Below are positions 55,898 to 64,000 of a stretch of DNA of 64,000 bases, one piece after another. The first letter of the stretch is position 1, and each line of letters opens with the position of its first letter. This DNA is from Mercurialis annua. Lineage: Eukaryota; Streptophyta; Magnoliopsida; Malpighiales; Euphorbiaceae. The DNA lies in contig NC_065572.1 of assembly GCF_937616625.2 (NCBI RefSeq), positions 57,819,653 to 57,883,652 on the forward strand, in the 5' to 3' direction. Under the pieces are notes generated by a model. The model did not search any database. It saw only the letters and a program-made list of their open reading frames with translations, and was not told the origin of the DNA. The translations under genes were made by a program, and so were the position numbers.

Positions 55898-58105
55898 TCC
55901 CCCATCAAGCCCATGGATAGCACGAAGAGGTAACTTGTCCGAAAGTAGCTGGAAGCGAGTGGTAGACAAGGGCTTGGTAAAAATATCTGCTAACTGCTCT
56001 TCGGTAGGAATGTATCGAACGTGTAAGGAACCATTTGCGACTTGTTCACGAACAAAATGATAGTCGAGTTCGATGTGCTTGGTACGAGCATGGAACACCG
56101 GGTTAGAAGATAAATAGATGGCACCAATGTTGTCACACCAAAGAGTAGAAGAATGACAGGAGATTCCTAATTCACCAAGTAAAGCCTTAAGCCATAACAG
56201 TTCAGATGTGGCATTTGCAATTGCCTTGTACTCACTTTCTGTTGAGGATCGTGCTATGGTTGGCTGTTTCTTTGCCATCCAAGAAATTAGAGATTTGCCC
56301 AAGAAGATACCATAACCACTTGTAGAGCGTCGGTCATCCGGATCGCCACCCCAATCACTATCTGCATAACAATGAATGTCTAGGGAACCAGAGGAGGAGA
56401 GATACAGGCCTTGGGATGAAGTTCCTTTGAGGTAACGAAGCAAGCGCTTAACGGCATTCCAATGAGCATTTGTGGGTGCGTGCATGAACTGACAAAGTTT
56501 GTTTACTGAGAATGAGATGTCTGGTCTAGTTAAAGTGGCATATTGAAGTGCACCAATAACCTGACGATATTCAGTTGCACTTTCAAGAGGATCTCCACTT
56601 GTCTTGGAAAGTGTTGGAGAAGTGGCCATTGGTGTTAAGCAAGTGTTAGAGCTCTCCAAACCTGTTCTCAATAACAGGTCATTAATGTACTTTGTTTGAG
56701 ATAGCATGATGCCGGAAGAAGAGTGACTTACTTCAATCCCAAGAAAATAATGTAACTTGCCCAAATCACGAATTGGAAATTCTTGTTGAAGAGCAGAAAT
56801 AATCTTGTCAATTGTAAACGAACATGAACCAGTGACCACGATGTCGTCGACATAGACCAGCAAGAAAACTGATTTATTGTCATGACGGTATATAAATAGA
56901 GAAGAATCAGCCAAGGAAGGAGTAAACCTGTTTTGTTGGAGGAATGAAGCAAGACGGTGGAACCATGCACGCGGTGATTGTTTCAAACCGTAGAGGGAGC
57001 GCTGCAGTTTGCACACAAAATCCGGTCTTGATTCATCAATGAAACCAACAGGTTGAGACATATAAATGTCTTCTGTAAGGTGGCCATGAAGGAATGCATT
57101 GGAGACATCCAATTGCTTTGTAGTCCACTGGTGCATAGCCGCTAAACTGAGTACCGTACGAATTGTTGTAGCTTTTATTACCGGACTAAAAGTTTCAGTA
57201 TAATCCACACCCTCTTGTTGAGTGAACCCCTTAGCCACAAGTCGTGCCTTGTACCTGTCCACCGAGCCATCTGCCTTTCGTTTGATTCTGTATATCCACT
57301 TATTATCAACAATGTTAGCATGTAAAGGTTTAGGAACCAAAACCCATGTGGAGTTAGATAACAGTGCATTAATTTCATCGGACATGGCTTGCTGCCAGAC
57401 ATGATATGATTTGGCTTGGTGAAATGTGTTTGGCTCATGGTGGGTGTAATCAGTGGGATGAGAGGCAAGAAGACACTTGCGTTTGCTGAGGGTAGATGGA
57501 CGGAGGTTGTGTGTGTGGCGTGGTTCGGTAGGGGCTGTTTGAGGTGGATATTTGGTGAGGTCAATGACTAAGTTGAGGCCTTGTGTGGGTTGTGCTTTTT
57601 GTAAATCAGGAGGGGTAGGAGTTGGGTTGCGTTGGATTAAATGGGGTGATGCAGATGAGCATGGTGAAGATAAGGAAAGTTGGCGAGAAAGAGCAGGTGA
57701 GGGAATCGGTGAGTGCGGTAATGGTGAGGTAGGTACAGGAGAAACACAAGAGTTTGAAGTGCTTAAATGCATACCTGGCCGCGCAGCAGGAGAAGATGGA
57801 ACTGTCATAGTAAGCCAGGGGGCTGTTTCTGAACTTTGAAGTGAAGGACCTGCAGGCTGAATTTTGTACGGAAAGACGGCTTCATCAAACCGAACATGGC
57901 GAGCAATATAAACTCGATCATAATCAGTGTCAAGACATAAATGACCATGGTGATTTGGGGCATCGCCGAGATAGACACAACTTTTGCTCCGAAAAGCAAA
58001 CTTATTTTTGTTATAAGGTCTGAGATATGGAAATATAGCACAACCAAAAATTTTAGAGGTGGTGTAATCAGATTTCTTTTGAAAAAGGACTTCAAAAGGA
58101 ATTTT
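55892..58105 (-). CDS. copia B: reverse transcriptase / RNase H part of the polyprotein
   Basis: Follows the integrase part in a different frame; the open frame extends upstream to 58201 but real homology begins at the homopolymer. Order: end of integrase, a Pro/Ser-rich linker (SPVPTSPLPHSPIPSP), reverse transcriptase (KWIYRIKR; ARLVAKGFTQQEGVDY; NAFLHGHL; catalytic YVDDI) and RNase H (YADSDWGGD; STSGYGIFLG; STESEYKA) ending in ADIFTKPL. No internal stop. A single-base length difference at 58102-58108 separates it from the upstream part; this could be a real mutation or a homopolymer sequencing error. If intact, the element could be active. Confidence 0.92.
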   Translation of the reverse strand, partial: KIPFEVLFQKKSDYTTSKIFGCAIFPYLRPYNKNKFAFRSKSCVYLGDAPNHHGHLCLDTDYDRVYIARHVRFDEAVFPYKIQPAGPSLQSSETAPWLTMTVPSSPAARPGMHLSTSNSCVSPVPTSPLPHSPIPSPALSRQLSLSSPCSSASPHLIQRNPTPTPPDLQKAQPTQGLNLVIDLTKYPPQTAPTEPRHTHNLRPSTLSKRKCLLASHPTDYTHHEPNTFHQAKSYHVWQQAMSDEINALLSNSTWVLVPKPLHANIVDNKWIYRIKRKADGSVDRYKARLVAKGFTQQEGVDYTETFSPVIKATTIRTVLSLAAMHQWTTKQLDVSNAFLHGHLTEDIYMSQPVGFIDESRPDFVCKLQRSLYGLKQSPRAWFHRLASFLQQNRFTPSLADSSLFIYRHDNKSVFLLVYVDDIVVTGSCSFTIDKIISALQQEFPIRDLGKLHYFLGIEVSHSSSGIMLSQTKYINDLLLRTGLESSNTCLTPMATSPTLSKTSGDPLESATEYRQVIGALQYATLTRPDISFSVNKLCQFMHAPTNAHWNAVKRLLRYLKGTSSQGLYLSSSGSLDIHCYADSDWGGDPDDRRSTSGYGIFLGKSLISWMAKKQPTIARSSTESEYKAIANATSELLWLKALLGELGISCHSSTLWCDNIGAIYLSSNPVFHARTKHIELDYHFVREQVANGSLHVRYIPTEEQLADIFTKPLSTTRFQLLSDKLPLRAIHGLDGGC

Positions 58106-60110
58106 TTTCGTTAATGCTAGAACTGGGCAGAAGATTGATTGATCTAACACTAGAAGAAAAGGCATATGGCCAAAAACGAAATGGCACATCAGAATGAGCA
58201 AGAAGGGTTAATCCTGTGTCAACAATATGCCTAATTTTACGTTCTGAAAGACCATTTTGTTCGTGTGTATAAGGACATGCAATGCGGTGTATAATGCCAT
58301 TTTGTTTGAAGTAAGAATTCAATTTTTGGAATTCACCACCCCAATCAGAGTGAAAAGCTTTTATTTTGGAATTAAATTGAAGGTGAACAAAAGCTTCAAA
58401 TTCTTTGTAGATTTTATAAGCGTCACTCTTATTTTTCAAAGGAAACAACCAAGTATAGCGACTAAAATCATCGACAAACAATATAAAATAACGGAAATTG
58501 ATATTGCTTATAACAGGAGAAGGACCCCAAATATCTGAATGGATAATATCAAAAGGCTTACAACTTTTGTGTTCTACCAAAGCAAACGGTAATTTAGCTA
58601 GTTTGCCCAAACGACAAGAAGAACAATTTAAAGAACTTGAAAAATTGCTGGAAGAAATATTATTATTCGAAAGAATAGTAGACACTGTCCTGTTGTGGGG
58701 ATGACCCAACCGAGCATGCCATGTAGAAAAGGAGTCGCATTCACCAATAAATGCCGATTTGCCGTCAGTTTGAAGGTGGTACAGTCCATCTTTACTCTTG
58801 CCGCGCAGCAGGATTTCCTTGTTCGCCTGATCCTTAACCAAAAAATGAGATGGCCAAAATTCAAAGAAACAATTATTATCTTTAGTGAATTGTTGGACAG
58901 AAAGTAATGGTTTGGAAATTTTGGGAGCAAGGAGAACATTTTTTAGAATCAACTGTTTTTGATCACAAAGAGATGGATAATAAGTGTTACCTGTGTGAGA
59001 GATATTCACTGTTTGTCCATTACCAACCTTGATATGGTCATTACCATAATATCCATGAACATTGGATAGAGAATTCATGTCAGGTGTGATGTGGTGAGTA
59101 GCACCTGTGTCCGGAAACCAGCCTTGAGACTGTGGAGCAGCAGTGTTGGCCGAATGATATGATTCGGAAGCAAAAGGAGGAGCAATGGGTGGCTGCCAGT
59201 GAGTATACTGTGGTGGCGAGATATAATGCTGATGCGATGGTACATTCGATTGCCATGCCATATTAGCTTGTGGACGGTTGGGAGTGCGAGGTGTATACCT
59301 CCGCCTGCAGCGATCAGCAGTATGATTATGATAACCACAAATTTGACATTTTCGTTTGTAGTTACCTGGAGGTCGATGGGCAGGATAATTATTGGTATAT
59401 TGTGCAGGCGGTGGTCGTGGTGATGGTTGCCGATAGGTGAAGTTAGCAACAGGGAGTTCTTGTTGGCTCTTCAATAAAATTTCATGAGAAACCAATTGAC
59501 TGTAGAGTTCAGAAAAAGACACTGGCTCAGATCGAAGGTTGAGACCAGAGATGATCGAATTAAATTCGAAACCAACATTGCGATAAATAATCGCATTAAA
59601 TTCAGCGGCATTGACTGGTCGGCCTGCTGCGGCTAGTTCATCTGCTATGGCCTTTGTTTTCTGCAGATATTGAGACACAGGTAAATCGTGTTTCTTGAGT
59701 TCCTGAAGTTCAATGTAGAGTTGAAGTTGACGATTCTGAGATACAGAACCAAAAGCACTTTCTAGTGCTTTCCACGCATCAAATGATGTTTGTGACCCAA
59801 TTATATATGAGTAAACCTCTTCAGATAGAGAGGACAAGATCCAGGTGAGAAGTAATTGATCCTTTTGACACCATGTATCATAAATAGGATTTGCCATTGG
59901 TTCGGCTGGGTTAAGCGGAGAAGGTATTGTTGTTGGTGGTGGAGGAGTACCATCAACAAGATGAGTCATTTTTTGATATTTGAGTAAGGGAATGAATTGT
60001 GTTTTCCAAGCTAAATAATTCCGAAAGTTTAATTTGATAGCAAATGAGTAATTTGAAGAAGGAGTTGAGGGGAAAGTAGTGGCTGGAACAATTTGCTGGT
60101 TGAGCTCCAT
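58092..60110 (-). CDS. copia B: gag, protease, integrase part of the polyprotein
   Basis: I take the start at the ATG at 60110 (MELNQQIVPA), just after the primer-binding site; the frame runs further upstream into the LTR but that part is not expected to be translated. Order: gag with a CCHC knuckle (CQICGYHNHTADRC), protease (DTGATHH), GAG-pre-integrase (WHARLGHPHN), zinc-binding C..C, and integrase core (HSDIWGPSP; FVDDFSRYTWLF; FHSDWGGEF). The gag part packages RNA, the protease cleaves the polyprotein, and integrase inserts the cDNA. The frame stops at 58092 shortly after a seven-base homopolymer (T on the plus strand, 58102-58108); the continuation is in another frame. Confidence 0.92.
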   Translation of the reverse strand: MELNQQIVPATTFPSTPSSNYSFAIKLNFRNYLAWKTQFIPLLKYQKMTHLVDGTPPPPTTIPSPLNPAEPMANPIYDTWCQKDQLLLTWILSSLSEEVYSYIIGSQTSFDAWKALESAFGSVSQNRQLQLYIELQELKKHDLPVSQYLQKTKAIADELAAAGRPVNAAEFNAIIYRNVGFEFNSIISGLNLRSEPVSFSELYSQLVSHEILLKSQQELPVANFTYRQPSPRPPPAQYTNNYPAHRPPGNYKRKCQICGYHNHTADRCRRRYTPRTPNRPQANMAWQSNVPSHQHYISPPQYTHWQPPIAPPFASESYHSANTAAPQSQGWFPDTGATHHITPDMNSLSNVHGYYGNDHIKVGNGQTVNISHTGNTYYPSLCDQKQLILKNVLLAPKISKPLLSVQQFTKDNNCFFEFWPSHFLVKDQANKEILLRGKSKDGLYHLQTDGKSAFIGECDSFSTWHARLGHPHNRTVSTILSNNNISSSNFSSSLNCSSCRLGKLAKLPFALVEHKSCKPFDIIHSDIWGPSPVISNINFRYFILFVDDFSRYTWLFPLKNKSDAYKIYKEFEAFVHLQFNSKIKAFHSDWGGEFQKLNSYFKQNGIIHRIACPYTHEQNGLSERKIRHIVDTGLTLLAHSDVPFRFWPYAFSSSVRSINLLPSSSINEKNSF

Positions 60111-60114
60111 ATTG

Positions 60115-60126
60115 GCTCTGATACCA
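60115..60126 (-). other. Primer-binding site (tRNA-iMet) of copia B
   Basis: TGGTATCAGAGC on the minus strand, immediately next to the LTR with no spacer. Confidence 0.93.
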
Positions 60127-60320
60127 TGTAATTTTGAGAGAATAATTGATGTTTTGATGTCTTGTATATTGCTGTACGTATGGTTACATTTATACACATA
60201 GCATAACAGTTCTATTCTAATACAAATACACATGATTAGAGATTAAGATTAGAAGCTATCTTAGAGATAAAGATAAGCTATCTTGAAGATATAGATAAGC
60301 TTAAATTAACTGTGTTAACA
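60127..60320 (-). repeat. 5' LTR of copia B
   Basis: 194 bp, identical to the 3' LTR. Its inner end is directly adjacent to the primer-binding site. Confidence 0.95.
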
Positions 60321-60325
60321 TATTG

Positions 60326-60629
60326 TACCTCTATTCGATGATTGTATATTTATACCTCTCATTATTTTTTTTAGAATAATTTATTTAATATGTTGAGAAA
60401 CCTTTCTTATATAATTTTATATTATCATTCATGGAAGTTTTAATCTTTCACAAAAACAAAACCACCTGTGAGATGATTCTAATGTGAATTAAGAAGAAAC
60501 TTTTTATTGGAACAAAAATATGACATTAGTTATAAAAGGAAACAAACAAAATTTAGCAATCAAACTGTAAATAATAGATAATTAAGTGACTTGACATAAA
60601 ATCCGAATAGTGCATACATATAAGCTGAT
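60326..60629. other. 3' flank of the SDR gene
   Basis: AT-rich spacer between copia B and the SDR stop codon. The SDR 3' untranslated region should lie here. No distinct motif was singled out. Confidence 0.5.
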
Positions 60630-62263
60630 TTAGTATCTAGAAAACAAGCCAAAAGCAGGATTAATAGTAGTAAAACCACCATCTACTGCTAGATTATGGC
60701 CACTGATATACTTAGATTCATCACTTGCTAAGTAAACAACCGCATCAGCAACATCTTCTTGCTTCAATTTCACCCCTTTAAGATTTGAATACACACCACC
60801 GCTGCGTCCTTCTTCCTCCATCTGCTTAATTAAGGTCACCGATAAAGGCGTTTCGATAAAATAAGGCGATACACAATTTACCCGAATCCCATATTGTCCA
60901 AGCTCAGCAGCAGCATTCTTTACTAAACCTATAGTTCCATGCTTCGCACTTGTATATGCATGACTAGCAACACCCCCGGTGCTCGACGAAACACTACCGA
61001 TCGTAATAATGCTACCCTGTCGAGCCGGAATCATTACTCGAGCAGCGTGTTTGGTGCATAGGAAAGGTCCAATTAAGTCTACCTTAACAACTCTCTCGAA
61101 ATCAGCTAAATGGTTGTCGGTGATGTTAGATTTGCGTGGATCGGCTACAGCTGCGTTGTTCACCATTATATCGAGCTTGCCAAAGATGGATATGGCAGTG
61201 TTTACTGCTTTTTCGACATCTGATTCTACCGTTACGTCGCAGTGGATGAATTTGGCTACGTCATGGCCTAGATCGTTCGCGACGGATTGACCTAACTCGT
61301 CTTGAATGTCAGCGATTACTACTTTAGCTCCATGTTTACAGAATGTTCGGGCAATGCACTCTCCTATGGCCGTAGCTGCTCCAGTGATTACTGCCACCTT
61401 GCCTTCTAATCTACAATATTTAAGGGTTTTACATACAGATCAATCATGCCATTATATAAGTAGCAGTTACAAAAATTATTATCAACCAATTGGTTGATAA
61501 TAATTTTTGTAACTGCTACTTATATAATTCAGATTACCATAAAAATTAAATCTATTGAAAGGATACGATATATGCATATGTTGACTTAAATTCACAAAAT
61601 TGGCATAATAAAAATAATAATTGAATTGCAAATAAATAAAAATAAAAGAAAATTTAATTATGTCTAATATTAATGGTGTTTTAGTGGAGACAAGAATAGT
61701 TTTTCATTGGGCGTACTTTCTTCTTATTGTCATGCGTTTTTCAGGATTTAAAATAATTAAAATTAAATTTTGGTCATTAAAATAAAATAAATTAAAATTC
61801 TATAAATAAAATAAAATAATTTAAAAACTGATTGACTAATAGGATTAATTCACCCCTAGTTAATTATATTACCAAAGACCAACATCTTAAATTAATTATA
61901 GCCCAACACTGAAAATAAATAAGAAAATTAAAATTACCATAAATATATGGAAAGGGATATTATTTTGACTTAAATTCAAATGATCTAAATAAAAGAATGA
62001 ATATAGTAGAAAAACTGTATTACACAATAAAATAAAAATAACTAGTGAGCAATAACTCAGATAGTGAAATTTGAACAGTATTCTGTTAAGATCGTAGTTC
62101 AAATTCTCTCATAAATATTTATTTCTTTAATTATAAAAAAATAAAAATAAGGTAAAAATAAACTAAAATTGCAGTTCAATTTCAGTAGTGTTTTAGTGAG
62201 GGATTTAAATTTGTATGCATACCTTCTTGCGCCAGCTAAAAGAAGAATATTATTTGTTGCCAT
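60630..62263 (-). CDS. Short-chain dehydrogenase/reductase (SDR110C-type), two exons
   Basis: Exon 1 is 62223-62263 (MATNNILLLAGAR + AG), the intron is 61411-62222 (GTATGC...TTGTAG) and exon 2 is 60630-61410, giving 273 residues. The join is in phase 2 and restores the family's RLEGKVAVITG N-terminus. Rossmann motif T23-G-x-x-x-A-I-G30 (one Gly of the usual TGxxxGIG is Ala), Asp48 at the end of beta 2 suggesting NAD(H), NNAA (97-100 region), catalytic Ser near 153 and Tyr166-x-x-x-Lys170, and the family C-terminus VDGGFTT.NPAF. Relatives include secoisolariciresinol dehydrogenase, xanthoxin dehydrogenase and momilactone-synthase-like enzymes, which oxidise secondary alcohols in specialised metabolism; the substrate here is unknown. 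No disabling change is visible. Confidence 0.92.
61411..62222 (-). other. Intron of the SDR gene (812 nt)
   Basis: GT donor at 62222-62221 and AG acceptor at 61412-61411 on the minus strand. It is AT-rich and contains a perfect 78-bp palindrome near its 3' end. Confidence 0.88.
61451..61528. repeat. Perfect 78-bp palindrome in the SDR intron
   Basis: Two 39-bp arms with no spacer, centred between 61489 and 61490 (AACCAATTGGTT core). Checked base by base without a mismatch; the match fails at 61450/61529. In the transcript it would end 39 nt before the 3' splice site. Confidence 0.97.
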
Positions 62264-62392
62264 GCGTTTTGAGGATTCCACCAAGACTACTATATAAAAT
62301 TAGTGTGGATAAAAAGCAAGTCATGTTTCATTTTATAGGGGGGAAAGCGAGATATGGTCATGTGTCCAAATGAGGCCCTCATTTTTTTTTTT

Positions 62393-62777
62393 GAATTAAC
62401 TCATTTTAAGAATCCTGAATTTTATATTTTTAATTTATTTTATTTTTAAACTTTCATTTAAATTTAATTGATTTTAAAATTTTATGTTTTTAATTTATCT
62501 GGTCTTTAAAGTTCCATTTAGCCTTATCCGGTCTTTAAACTTTACGATATTCATTTAAATTCTGATTTTTTTGCTTTTTCGGATCCTCACACGGATAAAA
62601 GGTCACGGACCAGATAAATTAAAAAATGTAAAGTTGAGGGATTAAATTAGATCGAATGAAAGTTTAACGATAAGATAAAATAAAAACGTAAAGTTTACGG
62701 ATCAGATAAGACCAAATGGTAGTTCAGGGATTAGATAAACTAAAAATGCAAAGTTCAGGGATCTTAAAATGAGTTCA
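62393..62777. mobile_element. Inverted-repeat MITE
   Basis: 'gaattaactcattttaag' at the left and 'cttaaaatgagttcat' at the right pair, and the interior repeats 'tttaatttatctggtcttta'-type words in both orientations over nearly its whole length. No target duplication was fixed. Non-coding; upstream of the SDR gene. Confidence 0.6.
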
Positions 62778-62809
62778 TCCTTTTTTTAATGAATAAGTTA
62801 TATATTAAA

Positions 62810-63118
62810 GGGTTAATGTCAAATAAAATCACGACCTTTACACGTTTTCTCATTTAAATCACGCAGTTTAAATTTTCTCATTTCATGCACGAACTACCAC
62901 TTTTTCCCAAATTCATGCATGGCGTTGAGGTGGCACTCATTCATTAGTGTAAAATGACCTCCACCTCAGCGAATTACATCAATGGAGTCGTGACATCTCA
63001 GCACCGTGCATGAATTTGAGAAAAAAATGGTAGTTCGTGCATAAAAATGAGAAAATTTAAACTACATGATTAAAATGAGAAAACGTGTAAAGTTAGTGAA
63101 TTTTTATGACATTAACCC
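62810..63118. mobile_element. Mutator-like MITE (309 bp)
   Basis: GGGTTAATGTCAAATAAAAT at the left and TTTTTATGACATTAACCC at the right, with an exact 9-bp duplication TATATTAAA (62801-62809 and 63119-63127). The outer ends resemble those of the nested MITE at 12517-12834, and both have 'ctttacacg' close to the left end. Confidence 0.9.
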
Positions 63119-63423
63119 TATATTAAAAAAGTGCAAAAAATCAAATGACAAACTCCGATACTCAAGAGATTACACATTTAAAAATATAAGTTTGAGAAAG
63201 AAAGTACAAGACAATTAAGAAGTAAAAATACAACCTGAATTTCTAAAAATAAAAATCAAAACACTTACATACATTTAAAACCCGCTTTAATAAAACAAAT
63301 GCAAATAACACTCTCTAAGGTTGAAAGCTTGTGGTAGAGGGATAATGACATTTTTGTCTCCCTTTTGTTATTTATTTCTCATTTTAGACCCCATTTTCAT
63401 TTATTTCTTAATTTGTCCCTTGC

Positions 63424-63596
63424 AACTCGCGGAACACTTACGCGAGTTAAGTATCTCGCGGAACAGTTCCGCGAATTGTCCTATATGGCTCCAAGCTGGC
63501 CAGTCAGCAAGGAGCCACATGGATAAAGTAACTCGCGGAACACTTCCGCGAGTTACTTTATCTGACGTGGTAACTCGCGGAAACCTTCCGCGAGTT
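63424..63596. repeat. Four 25-bp palindromes (AACTCGCGGAA...TTCCGCGAGTT)
   Basis: Units at 63424-63448, 63453-63477, 63530-63554 and 63572-63596. Each has 11-bp arms around a 3-bp centre. The third extends further into a longer hairpin (ATAAAGT on both sides). Surroundings are AT-rich. Probably part of a non-autonomous element whose ends I cannot fix. Confidence 0.9.
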
Positions 63597-63759
63597 GCTT
63601 TCTGTGTTATCCAGGGAATCAGATTTCCTGACTTCACTGATTGGGAGAAAATTTTCCCAGTCATTTGATTTTTTGAAATGAGATAAATATCAATTGATCA
63701 CAGATTCCCCATAGTAAATATCAATTGAGGTAACCATAATTTTGTATTGGTGCAAATCG

Positions 63760-64000
63760 GAATAAAATTCAACCATTGATCACAAATTCAACAAAGGAAT
63801 GAGGCATCACCCATAACAAATCCAATTCTAAAAGCAAACTTTTCCAAAATTGAAGGTGCAAATTTGCAATGCATGAAAATGTGGGACTGATCTTCTATCT
63901 GATTGCATAAGAGCCAATTCTGGTGGTTTGGATTGACAATTTGCTGGTGAGCAAAAAACAAAAAAACATGATCATAAAAAGCAGTCCATATAAAAAATTT
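63760..64000 (-). pseudogene. LINE reverse-transcriptase tail (zf-RVT), decayed, cut by window edge
   Basis: From the right edge the minus strand reads KFFIWTAFYDHVF, then WLLCNQIEDQSHIFMHCKFA and a TGA near 63782. The 'C..(x)EDQSH.F.HC.FA' pattern is the zf-RVT region of plant LINEs. It is not the same LINE family as 23180-23961. The body of the element would lie beyond the window. Confidence 0.65.

Larger units (their letters stand above)
55704..60320 (-). mobile_element. Young, near-complete Ty1/copia retrotransposon B
   Basis: Two 194-bp LTRs (55704-55897 and 60127-60320) are identical as read. The element is flanked by the exact 5-bp duplication TATTG (55699-55703 and 60321-60325). The PBS abuts the 5' LTR, and a polypurine tract GATGGGGGA (complement of 55898-55906) abuts the 3' LTR. 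Total 4617 bp. The only visible lesion in the coding region is a one-base frame change in a homopolymer. It lies about 310 bp beyond the SDR stop codon. Confidence 0.96.

Noticed and set aside
56728..58095. Extra open frames on both strands inside copia B (56728-56970, 57178-57564, 57552-57839, 57805-58095)
   Set aside because: They are out-of-frame shadows of the conserved reverse-transcriptase and linker coding sequence.
60630..61397. SDR gene read as a single exon starting at 61397
   Set aside because: The codon there is GTG, not ATG, and the family's RLEGK leader continues upstream to a good acceptor at 61411; a 41-nt first exon with ATG and GT donor at 62223-62263 completes it in phase.

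Overview
This is a gene-poor, AT-rich stretch of a flowering-plant nuclear genome, most likely a eudicot. Evidence for this: Ty1/copia and Ty3/gypsy-type LTRs, a plant-type LINE tail, Helitrons, Stowaway, Harbinger, CACTA and Mutator-type MITEs, a plant cationic amino-acid transporter relic, an ERD15-like relic, a plant SDR110C-type dehydrogenase with a canonical intron, and two amaranthin-lectin/aerolysin chimeric genes. I cannot name the species. I see no tRNA, rRNA or CRISPR array. All homology calls are from reading translations and motifs; nothing was searched.

Intact host genes are few. (1) Two intronless paralogues on the minus strand (20696-22090 and 35642-37081) encode two tandem agglutinin (amaranthin) domains followed by an aerolysin/ETX-MTX2-like pore-forming domain. 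(2) A two-exon short-chain dehydrogenase/reductase lies on the minus strand (60630-62263); its 41-nt first exon was found by splice signals. Broken host sequence includes a cationic amino-acid transporter pseudogene (4137-8658) split by a 2.9-kb solo LTR, and several captured gene fragments inside transposons.

Layout. 1-900: purine-rich repeat and an outlying copy of the local duplication. 2.2-4.1 kb: Stowaway, an exon-like fragment, a small Helitron. 4.1-8.7 kb: transporter pseudogene plus solo LTR. 9.0-15.0 kb: CACTA-type MITE, copia-type solo LTR, Harbinger-like MITE with a nested Mutator-like MITE, a second Mutator-like MITE. 15.0-20.4 kb: two related Pack-MULEs, each with a 9-bp target duplication and each carrying a different gene fragment. 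20.7-38.1 kb: a rearranged segmental duplication containing the two lectin genes, interrupted by a LINE tail, MITEs and a gypsy-type solo LTR nested in another LTR. 38.2-44.3 kb: a CACTA MITE, a second purine-rich repeat, and a large solo LTR with a nested CACTA MITE. 44.3-49.2 kb: a decayed copia element. 49.2-51.2 kb: another large LTR. 52.2-54.2 kb: a MITE split by a Helitron carrying a HIG1-domain gene fragment fused to an F-box-like fragment. 55.7-60.3 kb: a very young copia element with identical LTRs. 60.6-62.3 kb: the SDR gene. 62.4-64.0 kb: MITEs, an array of 25-bp palindromes, and the edge of a decayed LINE.

The main points for a reader are: the lectin-pore gene pair, whose 5' parts are nearly identical while the rest is strongly diverged; four or more captured host-gene fragments in three transposons; the many insertions that can be verified by exact target-site duplications or by the empty site in the duplicated segment; a perfect 78-bp palindrome just upstream of the SDR 3' splice site; and a recurring theme of compact GC-rich palindrome blocks inside unrelated mobile elements.
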